Below are positions 1-10,833 of a stretch of DNA of 64,000 nt, one piece after another. Location of the stretch: NCBI GenBank assembly GCA_027625915.1, contig JANTQA010000063.1, forward strand, positions 744,001 through 808,000, in the 5' to 3' direction. Source of the stretch: Anaeramoeba flamelloides. Taxonomy: Eukaryota > Metamonada > Anaeramoebidae. The stretch's first letter is position 1. Every line of letters begins with the position of its first letter. A program made the translations under genes and the position numbers. The notes under the pieces were generated by a model. The model saw nothing but the letters and a program-made list of their open reading frames with translations. It was not told the DNA's origin and did not search any database.

Positions 1-882
1 GCTAAATAATGTAATATTTATAACAAAACCAATCAATCATTTTCTTTGAACGATTGGAACTAATTCAAGATCTAACCTCAAAAGTTAGTCTAAATATGTA
101 TGCATGAATCCCTATAACAAAAATATGAGAGAGAAAAAAAGTATTCGTTGTATTTGAGTAGTAGGTATCTACTCTTAATACGATTCATGTATACTACGAT
201 AATCTGAAAAAATCATTATCGTCTTTTAAATAGAATGATTGTTTAAATTGATATTGACAAACATAGACAAGATCAATATAACTAAACTAAAATCCAAATT
301 TTTTTTTTTTTTATTTTGAAGCTAGGAAATTAATTTGCTCTTACAGCCCTAATTAAAATCCAAAATTTTCGACACCGTTAAAATTTAAAAGAATCACAAT
401 AATATAATTTCATTCAAATTTGAAATAATGTTGATTTTTGAAAAATATGAAAATCATTTATTCATCTTTTAGTTTTTTGTTTTCATTTCATTTGATTTTT
501 TCAATTAGGAATAGTTTTTTCATACCATCAAAAAAAAAAATTTCAAATTATTGATATTAGGGTAAAATTGAGTGTCCCAAAATAGAAAAACACAAATAAA
601 ATTAGTTGATTGTATCTAACCATTTGGTCAGTTAATAATTGTTAATAGAATTTTAACAAATTTATCAATACATTTTTGTGCTCTACTAACTCCAAAATTT
701 TTGAAAACTAAATTGGGTTTAAAATTCTACGAATAGCTGTGTTTGTTCACTCTTTGAATTAGAAAACACAAACATTAGAAGTGTTTTAAACTTAATTTAG
801 TTTCCTAAAATACGAATAAAATAAAGAGGCTATAAAAAAAAATCAAGAATAAGAAAAAAATGAAGAATAAGAAATAAAGTAT
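1..882. other. AT-rich spacer, no gene seen
   Basis: Long A and T runs with stops in all frames. I see no domain, RNA gene or clear repeat here. Confidence 0.6.
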
Positions 883-885
883 TTA

Positions 886-1101
886 AAAAAAAACTAGCAT
901 AAAAAAATGTTTAGAATTATAGGAATTGGGGTGAATTCGTGTGGCAATACTATCCAAAGCCATTTGAATTTGAGATTTTTTTTTTCTAATGGCATGTTCG
1001 GTCATATTGGTAAGGAAATATTCTATAGTGGCGTCATAAATTTTTTTTATGCTCATTTTCCTCAACAATTCATATGTACCTTCATTATTGTAAATGACGC
1101 T
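886..1101 (-). pseudogene. Possible exon relic resembling ribosomal protein eL20 (RPL18a)
   Basis: A minus-strand open stretch follows a possible acceptor (TTTTAAG) and reads VIYNNEGTYELLRKM, then DATIEYFLTNMTEHAIRKKK, then SQIQMALDSIATR. The spacing resembles the middle of eL20/RPL18a (GTHNMYREYRD, then AV....M..RHRAR, then SIQIMKVEEIA). This match is from memory and moderate at best. There is no ATG in the expected place, and I found no exons for the N-terminal half or the usual HRVLRRQ-type C-terminus. The stretch ends in a poly-F run and a stop. It could be a decayed copy, one exon of a divergent gene, or chance. The antisense frame over the same bases is its shadow. Confidence 0.3.
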
Positions 1102-1412
1102 TAAAATCAAAAATTTTGAATTGGAGTTTATTTTAAAAAAAAAAAAATTAATAAATAAAAATTATTTATAAATTTCCCAAAAAATTCTTTTCTAATTTCT
1201 CACTTTGACAAAAAAATGTTTGATAGAATACTTTAATTTAGTTTTCATTTGTTTTTCATTAAAAAAAATTGAACATAACCAAAAACTCCAATTAAAAAAA
1301 TGTAAATTTTTTTCCCATTTTGTTAAAATAATTGCATAAAATAATATTAAATTCAAAATAATGATACCTGATCAAGATAAAATTTACTTCATCTTGCTGT
1401 CAAATAGTAAAA

Positions 1413-1853
1413 TTACTGTTGTGGAAAAAAAGTGAAACTGGAAAAAAAGTGAAACAAGGTTTTTAATTGGGAACATTACTGAAAATGAAAAGTAAGATCA
1501 ATGAAAAAAAGAAGAAACCAATTAACTTCAAATAATAATCCATTATATTATTTTCAATCAACCCAGCAAATACAATTTAAATCTACTTGATTTATCAAAA
1601 TTATTGGTGTGGTTTTGGAGATCTCAAAAATAGTCAATTTTTTGAACAAATTTTTAATAATTGATCAATCAAAGAAAAACCCATACTAAAAGATAGTATT
1701 TAAAAAACTGTTATTGTGGCGAATACTTCATTTTGTCTTTATTTATTTATTTATTCTTTTTTTCATTGATCTTACTTTTCATTTTCAGTAATGTTCCCAA
1801 TTAAAAACCTTGTTTCACTTTTTTTTCCAGTTTCACTTTTTTTCCACAACAGT
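1413..1853. mobile_element. MITE family A, full copy (TIR element, about 440 bp)
   Basis: The left end reads TACTGTTGTGGAAAAAAAG and the right end is its inverse (CCACAACAGTTA). The inverted repeats match for about 95 bases, including AATTGGGAACATTACTGAAA. TA-type dinucleotides sit at the borders, and there is no coding capacity. The same inner core recurs in inverted orientation in the copy at 32352-32788, so both are copies of one non-autonomous element. TA borders fit Tc1/mariner-type mobilisation (inference). Confidence 0.8.
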
Positions 1854-2259
1854 TATCCTTTTTTTTTCTTTCATCATTAAGAATTTTTATCTTTGACATT
1901 TCACAATAAATTTATTTAAAAAGCAATTTTACTCCTTTAAACAAAATAATATTTTATTCACCCCTTTCAAGTTTCCCAAGTTCTTAATTTTGAAGAAATT
2001 CTTTATATTTTGGATATTAAAATACTCCTGGTTCCAAAAACTTATAATTTTTTTACTAAAAATTATTTATTTAATTTTTACGCCAAATATCAAAAAAAAA
2101 AAAAAAAAACTTATTTCCAAATTTTTTATAAATATTTTTCAAAAAAATATTAAAAAATCTTTTCGCAAAAAAGAAGTTATTCACAAAATAAATGACATTT
2201 AAAAGGAAGAATTGTATCATTGTGTACTTTTAGATGGAAAAATCTAATAGTTTTCAAAT

Positions 2260-3260
2260 TTATAATCAATTACTTTGAATGACAAAGAATTATTTATTGA
2301 TTAAATTGAAAAAATTAATTTTTTTTTTTTTGATTTTTCCGTTAGGTTTTTTTTAATTTTTGGAATAAACTGAAAATTTTTATAAATTTTCAGTTTATTT
2401 CAAAAAGTAAAAAAACCTAGGACACTCTCGTTAGGTTTTTCAGAATTTAAAAGAATTGAATAAAATCTATTTGATTTTCGTTAGAAAACAGAATACCTAA
2501 AGAAAAGCTAGAACACTTTCGTTAGGTTTTTTTTAATTTTTGGAATAAACCGAAAATTTATTTAGTTTTCTTTTTATTTCAAAAATTAAAAAAAAAACAC
2601 TAGGACACTTTCATTAGGTTTTCCAGAATTTAAAAGAATAGAGTAAAATATATATGATTTTACTCAATTCTTTTGAATCCTGGAAAACCCAGCACACTTT
2701 CGTTAGGTTTTTTTTTAATTTTTGAAATAAACAGGTAATTTTAAAAATTTTCTGTTCATTTCGAAAATTAAAAAAACCTAGGCACTCTACAGATACCTTT
2801 CGTTAGTTTTATCAGAATTTAAAAGAATTGAGCAAAATCTTTGATTTTTCTCTATTCTTTTGAATTCTGGAAAAGCTAGGCACTTGACAGACATGAAATA
2901 TTTATCGTTAGTAAATTTTTTTTCGATATTTCAGTTTTATTAAAAAAGTATAGCATTTTGAAAACTATTAGTTATTATCTATTAAAGTTAATGTCTCAAA
3001 GTTGTAATTAAACCAAAAATCATTGTTTAAATTCTTTAAAATGCTTTGACCAAAAAAATAATTCTTTTTCTTTTTTCACAAGCAAAGAATTTTAAAAATC
3101 ATATTACTGTAAACAAACAAAATATACAATGTCTGTAAAGCTTTTAATATATTGAATTTTAATCATTTTTATTATTGATTACTAAAAATGTAATTGAAAA
3201 TATTAGCTTTTTTCTAACTCAAAATTTTCAATTTTATTTTTTCGTGATAGTGGCATGTAC
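2260..3260. repeat. Dispersed repeat C, copy 1, built of tandem hairpins
   Basis: From about 2336 the sequence alternates two kinds of hairpin unit. One begins CGTTAGGTTTTTTTTAATTT and folds back to AAAAAAACCTA. The other centres on CAGAATTTAAAAGAATTGA and its inverse. The CGTTAGGTT start recurs around 2340, 2430, 2519, 2609 and 2699. Both flanks and the downstream part (to about 3260) are matched by a second diverged copy at 47518-48330. There is no ORF. The origin is unknown; a fold-back DNA element is possible. Confidence 0.7.
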
Positions 3261-3532
3261 CAATCATTAAATAACTTTTTTTAGCTAAAGTGCTAAATTA
3301 AACAATTCATAACAACACTCAGCACATTTAATAAAACCAATCTTAATTTTAAAATTCAAAAAATAAGAAACTCCTTAGGATCCAAAAACATTTTTTTAAC
3401 ATTATTGATTGATTTATAAATAAATAATAATTTTCAAAAAAAAAACAAAAATAAAACAAAATTCAAAAAAAAAACAAAATTCAAAAAAAAAACAATATTC
3501 AAAAAAAATATAACAAAATAAAAAAATAAAAG

Positions 3533-4563
3533 TGAATTCAAAATTGAAATATGTTGCATTAAAAATCATCAGTAAGAGCACATTTTCTGTTGTATACAAA
3601 GTTCAGGATCAAGTAACGAAAAGGATTTATGCAATAAAAAAGATAATTCATGATCCAAAACACCACAATCGGGAATTAGAAATCATGAAATTGGTTTCGC
3701 ATCGGAACATTATCAAAATGCACGATTTTTTTTATACCAAGGGCAAGGTCAAAACAGAAGATCTTGACTTGCATTTGGTCCTTGAATATGTACCCAAAAC
3801 AATTCACCAACTGAACCAATATTATATGAAGAAGGGGGAAACGATGCCACTGATCTATGTCAAGGTCTTTATGTATCAGCTCTTGCGTGCGGTAGCATAT
3901 CTCCACCGATCCAATATATGCCACCGTGACATTAAGCCCCAAAATATCACCTTTTTTGAAGAGACTGCAGAGCTCAGGCTGTGTGATTTTGGAAGCGCAA
4001 AGGTTCTCTCAAAAAACCAAAAGAACGTGTCCTATATCTGCTCAAGGTATTACCGCGCGCCTGAATTGATGTTTGGAACAATGGAGTATGATACCAGTAT
4101 TGACCTTTGGTCCTTGGGCTGTGTCTTTGCAGAACTTTTAATCGGGAAGCCATTGTTCCCAGGAACTACTGGCCTTGGGCAGCTTGTAGAAATTATTAAA
4201 ATCTTGGGAACGCCCGTTAAGGAGGAAATCTATGAATGGAACCCAAACTATTCAAACTTTACAATCCCAAACATTCAACCACAACAATTAGATGCTGTCT
4301 TCAATAAAAATACACCACCTGAAGCAATTGATCTTGTTTCAAAATTTTTAAAATATTCTCCAAAATCAAGAATCCGACCTCTCATGGCATGCACACACCC
4401 CTTTTTTGATGAACTAAGGGAAAGCTCAACCGTGTTGCCAAACAACCACAAATTGCCTGAATTGTTTGATTTCGATGAGCAGGAGCTCAATTCACTTGAG
4501 ACAGAAGACGCTAAAAAACTCATTCCCAAAAATTTGATCAAGCGGGATCGTGGAAACTTTTAG
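3533..4563 (+). CDS. GSK3: Glycogen synthase kinase-3-like Ser/Thr kinase
   Basis: CMGC-group kinase of about 343 aa, close to GSK-3/shaggy across the whole catalytic domain. Visible landmarks are the VAIK-type Lys36, the helix-C Glu48, HRDIKPQN (131-138), DFGSAK (152-157) and the activating Tyr168 in VSYICSRYYRAPE. The three residues of the primed-phosphate pocket (R96, R180 and K205 in human GSK-3beta) are kept as Arg47, Arg132 and Lys157, so phospho-primed substrates are expected. The glycine-rich loop GNGSFG is replaced by SKSTFS (14-19), with all three glycines lost. There is no in-frame ATG before the kinase core. The frame opens at AG|TGAATTC, which fits an intron ending at 3532 and a start codon split A|TG, as in the proteasome gene at 60.5 kb. 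The first exon was not found, so an N-terminal inhibitory segment cannot be excluded. It ends in TAG. Confidence 0.9.
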
Positions 4564-4954
4564 TTTATATAAAAAAAAATAAAAAAAAAAAAAAGAATTA
4601 ATAAAAACAACTTCATTTTTAAAAGTATGATTCAAAATAAATCATTTTTAAAAGAATTTTTTTTTATTTTTTTCAGTTATGTATGTGCAAAAATGATTTC
4701 TGAATTTTTGAAGTTTTTTGATAAAATTGTGATTTTTTCATAAATTGTGATACTTTTTCTGGTGTGCCACCAATTTTCAGGAAACTTGAACAGTATATTT
4801 GATGTTTTAATGGTAATATTTTCCATTTAATAAACTATTGGATATGTTTGGATTTGTTTGAATTTGATAAATATATTTTCAATTTTGTCTTGATTTTTTC
4901 TACTCCAAATCGCTTTCTTTCTTTTTCAAATACAATACAATGTTACAAAATAAA
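4564..4954. other. 3' flank of the kinase gene
   Basis: AT-rich sequence with several A-rich stretches just after the stop that could serve polyadenylation. No other gene is seen. Confidence 0.5.
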
Positions 4955-5319
4955 AACCATTTCAAAAATTATGACTCACCTGAAATAATAAATTGAAAAA
5001 AAAAAAAAATTATCCTTTGGTATTCATGAACAACAAATAATTAAATCAGATTTGTAATTCGCTTTTAAATCATTCTAAATATATAAAACTTAAATTTTTA
5101 AAAATTAAAAAAAATTAAGTCAATAATTAAAAAAAAATGAGTCACATTGTTAGAGATGAGCATTACCGATTTTTTATTACTGTACTTTTACTGAAAAAAA
5201 GTTGAACAAAAAGATTTTTTATAAATAATTAAATTCGTTTTATAAGACATTACAATGCCCCAATTTTCTTAGTCATTATTTGTTTTTTCAAAGATCTTTT
5301 TTTTTTTTCCACATGATCT

Positions 5320-5351
<32 letters not shown>

Positions 5352-5780
5352 GAAAAGGAACAACAAAAGAAAAACAAAAATTTGATAAGAACAAAAGGAA
5401 AACAAACATTTTCAAAATTAGAAAAAAATTTGTGAAAAGAAAAAATGATTGTGATCCAAAAATTTGAAACTATTATTTTGATAAGAATATGGGACGAACC
5501 CTCAAAACAACTTCCAACGACAGTATAAAGTGAGTCGAAAATTTTTGAAATCTCGTTTAAATCAAATATATGGTCAATTTTCCTGAATCTTGAGTAAATA
5601 CCAAAAAAAGTATCACAATTTCTGAAAAAAAAATATCATTTTATCAAAATAGGTCAAAAATTCAGAAAACATTTTTACAGATGTATAACACTTTTTAAAA
5701 ATAATCTTTGTTTTATATTTCCAAATTTTTTTTAATTTTAAGTAATTGGATGTTTTAACTTTATGATGTTACAATTTTTT
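4955..5780. repeat. Dispersed repeat D, copy 1
   Basis: Shares an ordered series of blocks with 13410-14080: GACTCACCTGAAATAATAAA, ATGAGTCACA, a GATTTTTTATAA...AATTAAATT block, and TTTTTCAAAGATC followed by a long A run. An inverted pair (TGACTCACC...GTGAGTCA) lies inside each copy. Both copies sit about 370-390 bp downstream of a gene end. No coding potential. Confidence 0.6.
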
Positions 5781-6797
5781 CATTTGTATCAAATAAAACA
5801 TAATAAATAATTGTGCAACATTTTTCTACTTCGGTTTTACTCTAAAACTGTCTTGGAAGTTCTTAAATAATATAAAATATTTAGGGTTGAAATTTTTATA
5901 ATCTTCAGTTTTCATTTTTATTTTCTTAAAGTTCTTTCAAGTTTATCTCAAATTTTACTCTTTTTTTAATTCTTCTTAGCCATCAACAAATATTAGAAGT
6001 TAAATGAAATAATAATAAAATAAATAAAATAGTATATTAATTGATGAATCTATTTCCAAAATAATTGGAGTAAATTCATTTTGAAATAATTTTAACAACC
6101 CAATTCTAATTTAACTATTTAACGGTCTGGATTTGATATTTATCATTAATAAATTCTTAATAATAAAACAATTAGTTTTTTTTAGGATGGTATTTCTTTA
6201 ATTAAGATAAATCATGTAAGTTTTTGATCTCCTTATTAAATAATCGTTTTAAAGTCTGAAAATTGATGTTCATTTTTTTCTTTTTCATAATAAAAATTGT
6301 TTTACATATAATACTCCATCTTATAGAACATTCTCTTGCTCTTTTAAAAATATCACTGATAAAGAAAAAAAATCGTAAATTTTTATTAATTAATTTAAGA
6401 TTAAACAATAAGAGACTATTGAAAAACTGTAATAAATGATTATTGATTTGATAATTTTCAATTACTAGTTTAAATTATTACAAGAACAATATTGATTTAC
6501 CAAAAAAAAAAATAAAAAAAAAGAAATCACAAAAGTATTAATTCCAAACTAATATGATGTTATTGTTGTTTCCTAAAAAAAGCATTGCCTCTAAAACATG
6601 GAAAAGAATGGGGGGGGTAATGAATTTAAAACAAATGAAATAATGTAACCATTGATGTGTTTTTTATTCAAATTTTCGTTCTTTAATAATTGGTTCACAG
6701 AAAAAACTTTTTAACAATCTACAAAAAAAAAAAAAAAAAAAATTGACAACTTACCAAATAAATTTTTTCAAAAGATCTTTTCAAGTTATCTCGAATA
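5781..6797. other. AT-rich spacer
   Basis: Nothing beyond homopolymer runs and short stop-rich frames. I see no gene. Confidence 0.5.
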
Positions 6798-6996
6798 TAC
6801 AGCCAGTTCCACTTTTAAAACACAATCTTTCAACAAAATTTTAGGAACAAAAAAATCTCAATTTATAGCACTTTTTTTGGATTTTTTTTGACATAAAGTA
6901 TGTCACTAAATTCCGAATTTTGTAGCTAAATTTGAGATTTTTATTGTGCCTCAAATTTTGTTCAAAGTTTGTACCCTAGAAGTGGAACTGACTTTA
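6798..6996. mobile_element. MITE family B, copy 1 (diverged)
   Basis: Near-palindromic element of about 200 bp. It starts TACAGCCAGTTCCACTTTTA and ends with the inverse (AAGTGGAACTGACTTTA). This is the most diverged of five copies; the others are at 19546, 33528, 47103 and 58158. The CAGT-type terminus with TA borders resembles Tc1/mariner MITEs. Confidence 0.75.
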
Positions 6997-8594
6997 TTAA
7001 AAAGTAGATTTTTCAAATCATGCTCGTTTTTTTTTTTTTTTTTTTTTTTGCCAGCAAATATTAACCAGATCAGTTATTTACCATTGTAATAGTTTTCGGT
7101 TCTATATATGTATACATTTTTTAGTATACTATATAATACAAAGAAAGTTTTTTAGTGATTTCAGTATTCTTTATTTTTAAAAATTCTGAAAAAATCATAA
7201 AAAATAGGTTTTTTATAAACTTTTCACAAATTAGAAATTTTATTTTTTTAACTGGTATATAAGTTTTATCAGAAGAAAATCAATTTTAATTTGAAAAAAA
7301 TTTTTTTTCACATAAAATTCAAAAAAAAAAAAAAAGATTTCATTTTTTAATTTCAAATTGGGGTCTTGACTCTTTTTTATTTCAGATTAAATAATCAGTC
7401 TCCAACAACTTTACTCAAAGCTGGTTTATAATTATTTTTTGAATTTAGTCAAATTCTCAATTTTTTCAAATAAGTCAATTTCATTGAAATATATTGGTTA
7501 TAGATACCAAATCCCCCCTTTATGGGGTGGTTAACGTATTTTATAGTGTGTTAGAGTATTTTAGGGTATATTTGGTAGTTTAGGATAATAGTTTAGCGAA
7601 TTTTGACTAAGAATGGAAAAAAAGTTATTAATTAAGATACCAATTAGACTTTTGTAACTTTGTTTTATATGGTTAAAAATTTTTCCACATTCGGTTGGTG
7701 GTTAAAATTTGGTTAAGAACTTATTTTTAAAAAGATTTGGTATTGATGATTTTAAAATTTTTGGATTTTCTCCAATTTAAGTAATAAAATACTCCCAATC
7801 GTAAAATAATATTTTTAATTATTTATTTCCATTATCTTAAAAAACATTAAAAACTTTCATGTCGATTAAAATAATCAGGAAACTAATCAAAAATATAAAA
7901 AAAAACAATTTGATCAATTTTTTAAATTTAATAATATACCCCTCAAAACACTCAAACCTTTTTTTTTATTTTTAATTTGATTTCTTACTATATTTTAAAT
8001 TCAAATAGGATAAAATTGGAGTTTATTTTCTTATTTTTCAATTTTAAAGGTTGGGTTTTATATTAAAACTCTTAATTCACACAATATCAAGAATAAAAAT
8101 ATTGTAGAAAAAAAAACCAAAAAATGAATATAGATCACAAATTATAATCTTTTCTCTTGATATTTGTATTGGAAAAAATGAAAAATAAAGTACATATTTT
8201 TTCCCTTTTCTTACTCTGATATAAGTTGAAATTTTTTATTTTGTAAAGAGATAAACGATTTTTGGTTTAACTGAACCATTTATAACTTGTTGTGCAAAGA
8301 ACTATAGGAAAGGATTGGTATAAGAATTTATGAGTTATCTTAACAAGTATTCACATTAAAGATATTTTTATTTTTACTCTTAATATTTCGAAAAATTCTT
8401 TATCAGGGGAAACAAAAATAAGTGTAACAAGGGAAAACAACAAACACATTTGTATCAAAATTAATGTCTCAACTTTTAATGTTTTTCCTTTTTGGCAAGA
8501 TAACAATAATGAATATTTCTGTTATTTTAATTGATTTTTATCTCTTGAATATTCTATTAAAAAAAAATTACTCTCAAGTTTATATTTTAAAATA
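6997..8594. other. AT-rich spacer
   Basis: No gene recognised. A short stretch near 7510-7600 is G-rich for this window but has no ORF or RNA fold that I can support. Confidence 0.5.
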
Positions 8595-9086
8595 TATAGT
8601 AAAGAAAAAAATACAGAACATGAAAAAAATCCCATACAAGATTTTTAATTGTGAGTATTTGTAAAATTTTTGTCTAATTTCAATCAAAAACTCATGATAA
8701 ATATCCAATTTTTTTATGAGATTAGTAATAAACCTACCTAAAGTTCATCAAAGTAAGGTGTCTCTAGAATACTCAAGTAATTGTTTGATAGCCATATGTT
8801 GATCAACTTTTTTTGAAAAATAATCCAGTTTTATTGAGATTTACTAGAGTTTGGAAAATGATAATTTTTCTTATTGTTTTTTGATTGATTGAATGGTGTT
8901 TTGAACCAGTGTGATTTCATCAATCGCCATTCTAATAAGTGGGGGGTTGTAATTGAAAAAGTTAGATTCTGAAAAAAAGGAATTTGATTGTAAATAAATG
9001 AAATTACACAATAATTTTACTAATATTCACAATTAAAAATCTTGAAAGGGATTTTTTTCATGTTCTGTATTTTTTTCACTGCTCTA
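8595..9086 (+). mobile_element. TIR element family E, copy 1 (about 490 bp)
   Basis: Terminal inverted repeats of about 75 bp: left TATAGTAAAGAAAAAAATAC, right the inverse of TAGAGCAGTGAAAAAAATAC. The core around 8728-8800 (CCTACCTAAAGTTCATC, GGTGTCTCTAGAATACTC) is shared, in the same orientation, with 16394-16888 and 61655-62159. No ORF of its own; a 66-codon open frame over the left end is only part of the repeat. Confidence 0.75.
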
Positions 9087-10833
9087 CTTTTAATTTAAAA
9101 AATTTAAATAATTATCCAAATGACTAATTTGGAAATGATTAAAAATAGATTTTCCACTGAAAAATTTAAAGTAATATCTTTTTTAACCTAGTAATTTTGT
9201 AGTTCGTTGTCTTATGAAAATTCTTAGGCACACATTTTTGATCAAAAAAGACAAGGATAAATTGACCCTTATTTTTTATTACTGTTATTTTCCAATTAAA
9301 AAAAGAAAATTTTTACTTCAGGTTCCAAATATTCTGAAATAATTATTTGCAAGAAAAAAACCAAATATCTGTGGGAAATCAATGAGGAATGATGCTTTGA
9401 GTCATTAAATTAATCTTTCTTCTTGTACTTTGAGATAAAATTTTAATTCTGAAAATTGGATTTTTACAGTAAAGTTAAAAAAATCATATTTTCTTTTAAT
9501 TGATGGTGATTTTAAATGCATAAAAAAACATTAGCATTTTGGTTATTTGACTGCTTACGAAACTCCAATTAATTTTTTTTGAAAAAATTATTTCGATCAC
9601 TTCTAGTAATATGCCTAATCAAGAACAATTGAATTCACTGGAAGAGACCTCTTGGGCGAATCAATTGTCAAGGTTTGGAAATTGATGTTAATTTTCACAG
9701 ACTTTAACAGCATAATATAATTGGAAAGAATTTTTTCACTTATGAAGATTAGAATAAGGCAGAATTACAAATTTTGAAAAAAAACTAGTTTGTCTAAATT
9801 AAGTTTGTCATTTTGCTCAAAATTGATCTTATTCTAACCAGTCAATTTAACCTTTGTTAATTACTGTCCCAACCAACTCCTATTTGGATACTTTAAAAAA
9901 ATTCTTTATTGACAAAATTCTCTATTTTCTAATGAAAAATTCTTTCATTCAAGAACAATTTAAAAACCCTTCAATTCAAATCATCAAAAAGATTTCTAAA
10001 AAAACAATTTGAAGACAATTGGAGTTAATTATGTTATGACCCTAGCTCAGAATACCATACACTTGATTGTTGAGATTCAGGATTTAGCCTATTTATCAAA
10101 TAATTTTTATAAAAAAAGGTATAATTATTCGAAGAAAATAATTATATCTTCATTTACCCGAGAACTAAAAACATAAACATACCATTCCAATGAAGAGGCT
10201 CATATTCTACAAACAATTTCAATTTTGGGATTTTGATTCAGAATTTTAATCACAAATACTTTTTTATTTATTTTTGGATTCTTACTTCATTAAATATTCA
10301 ATTAATACTTAGTATTTTCCCACCAGAAGCCAATTCTAGTGGTTAACTTATATTACATTATTGAAACTGTGGCCAACAAACACTCCTTAACAATTTGGGT
10401 TTAGTTCCAAATAATTTCCCAAAAAAATGATTTGTGTTATTACCCTTTTACTCATGTTTGTTTTTGGATGACAAAACAACGAGTTTCTCTTGAGGCAGAG
10501 TTCAAATTCAAATTGTCCTAAACTCTCTCTATTTGTCGTTTCTGACAAATTAAATGTTTTTTATATTTCCAAAAGTATCAAAATTTTTACTAAAACCTCG
10601 ATTTGATGTTACTCTTTCTACTTAAGGCAAAGGATCAAACGAAAAATACCCGACTTTTTTAGTTTTAACTTAACTTCTTTGTTGAAATCCTAATTCTTTC
10701 AAAAGATATTCACAATTAAGTGTAACTCTACTATGTCAAGAAAAATCGAAATCTTATGAACTTGTTCCTACTTCCGTAATCATTTTTTTACAAAAAAGAA
10801 AACAAAAATTGCTAATTTTCAACATTCTCTGAA
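9087..10833. other. AT-rich spacer upstream of the PAS gene
   Basis: No convincing gene. Around 9270-9310 there is a short similarity (TTTTCCAATTAA) to inverted repeat H near 62.3 and 62.9 kb. An isolated 24-codon frame at 9611 (MPNQEQLNSLEETSWANQLS) has no support. Confidence 0.5.

Noticed and set aside
8464-8664. 66-codon plus-strand open frame
   Set aside because: Low-complexity, and it runs into the left inverted repeat of the family E element.
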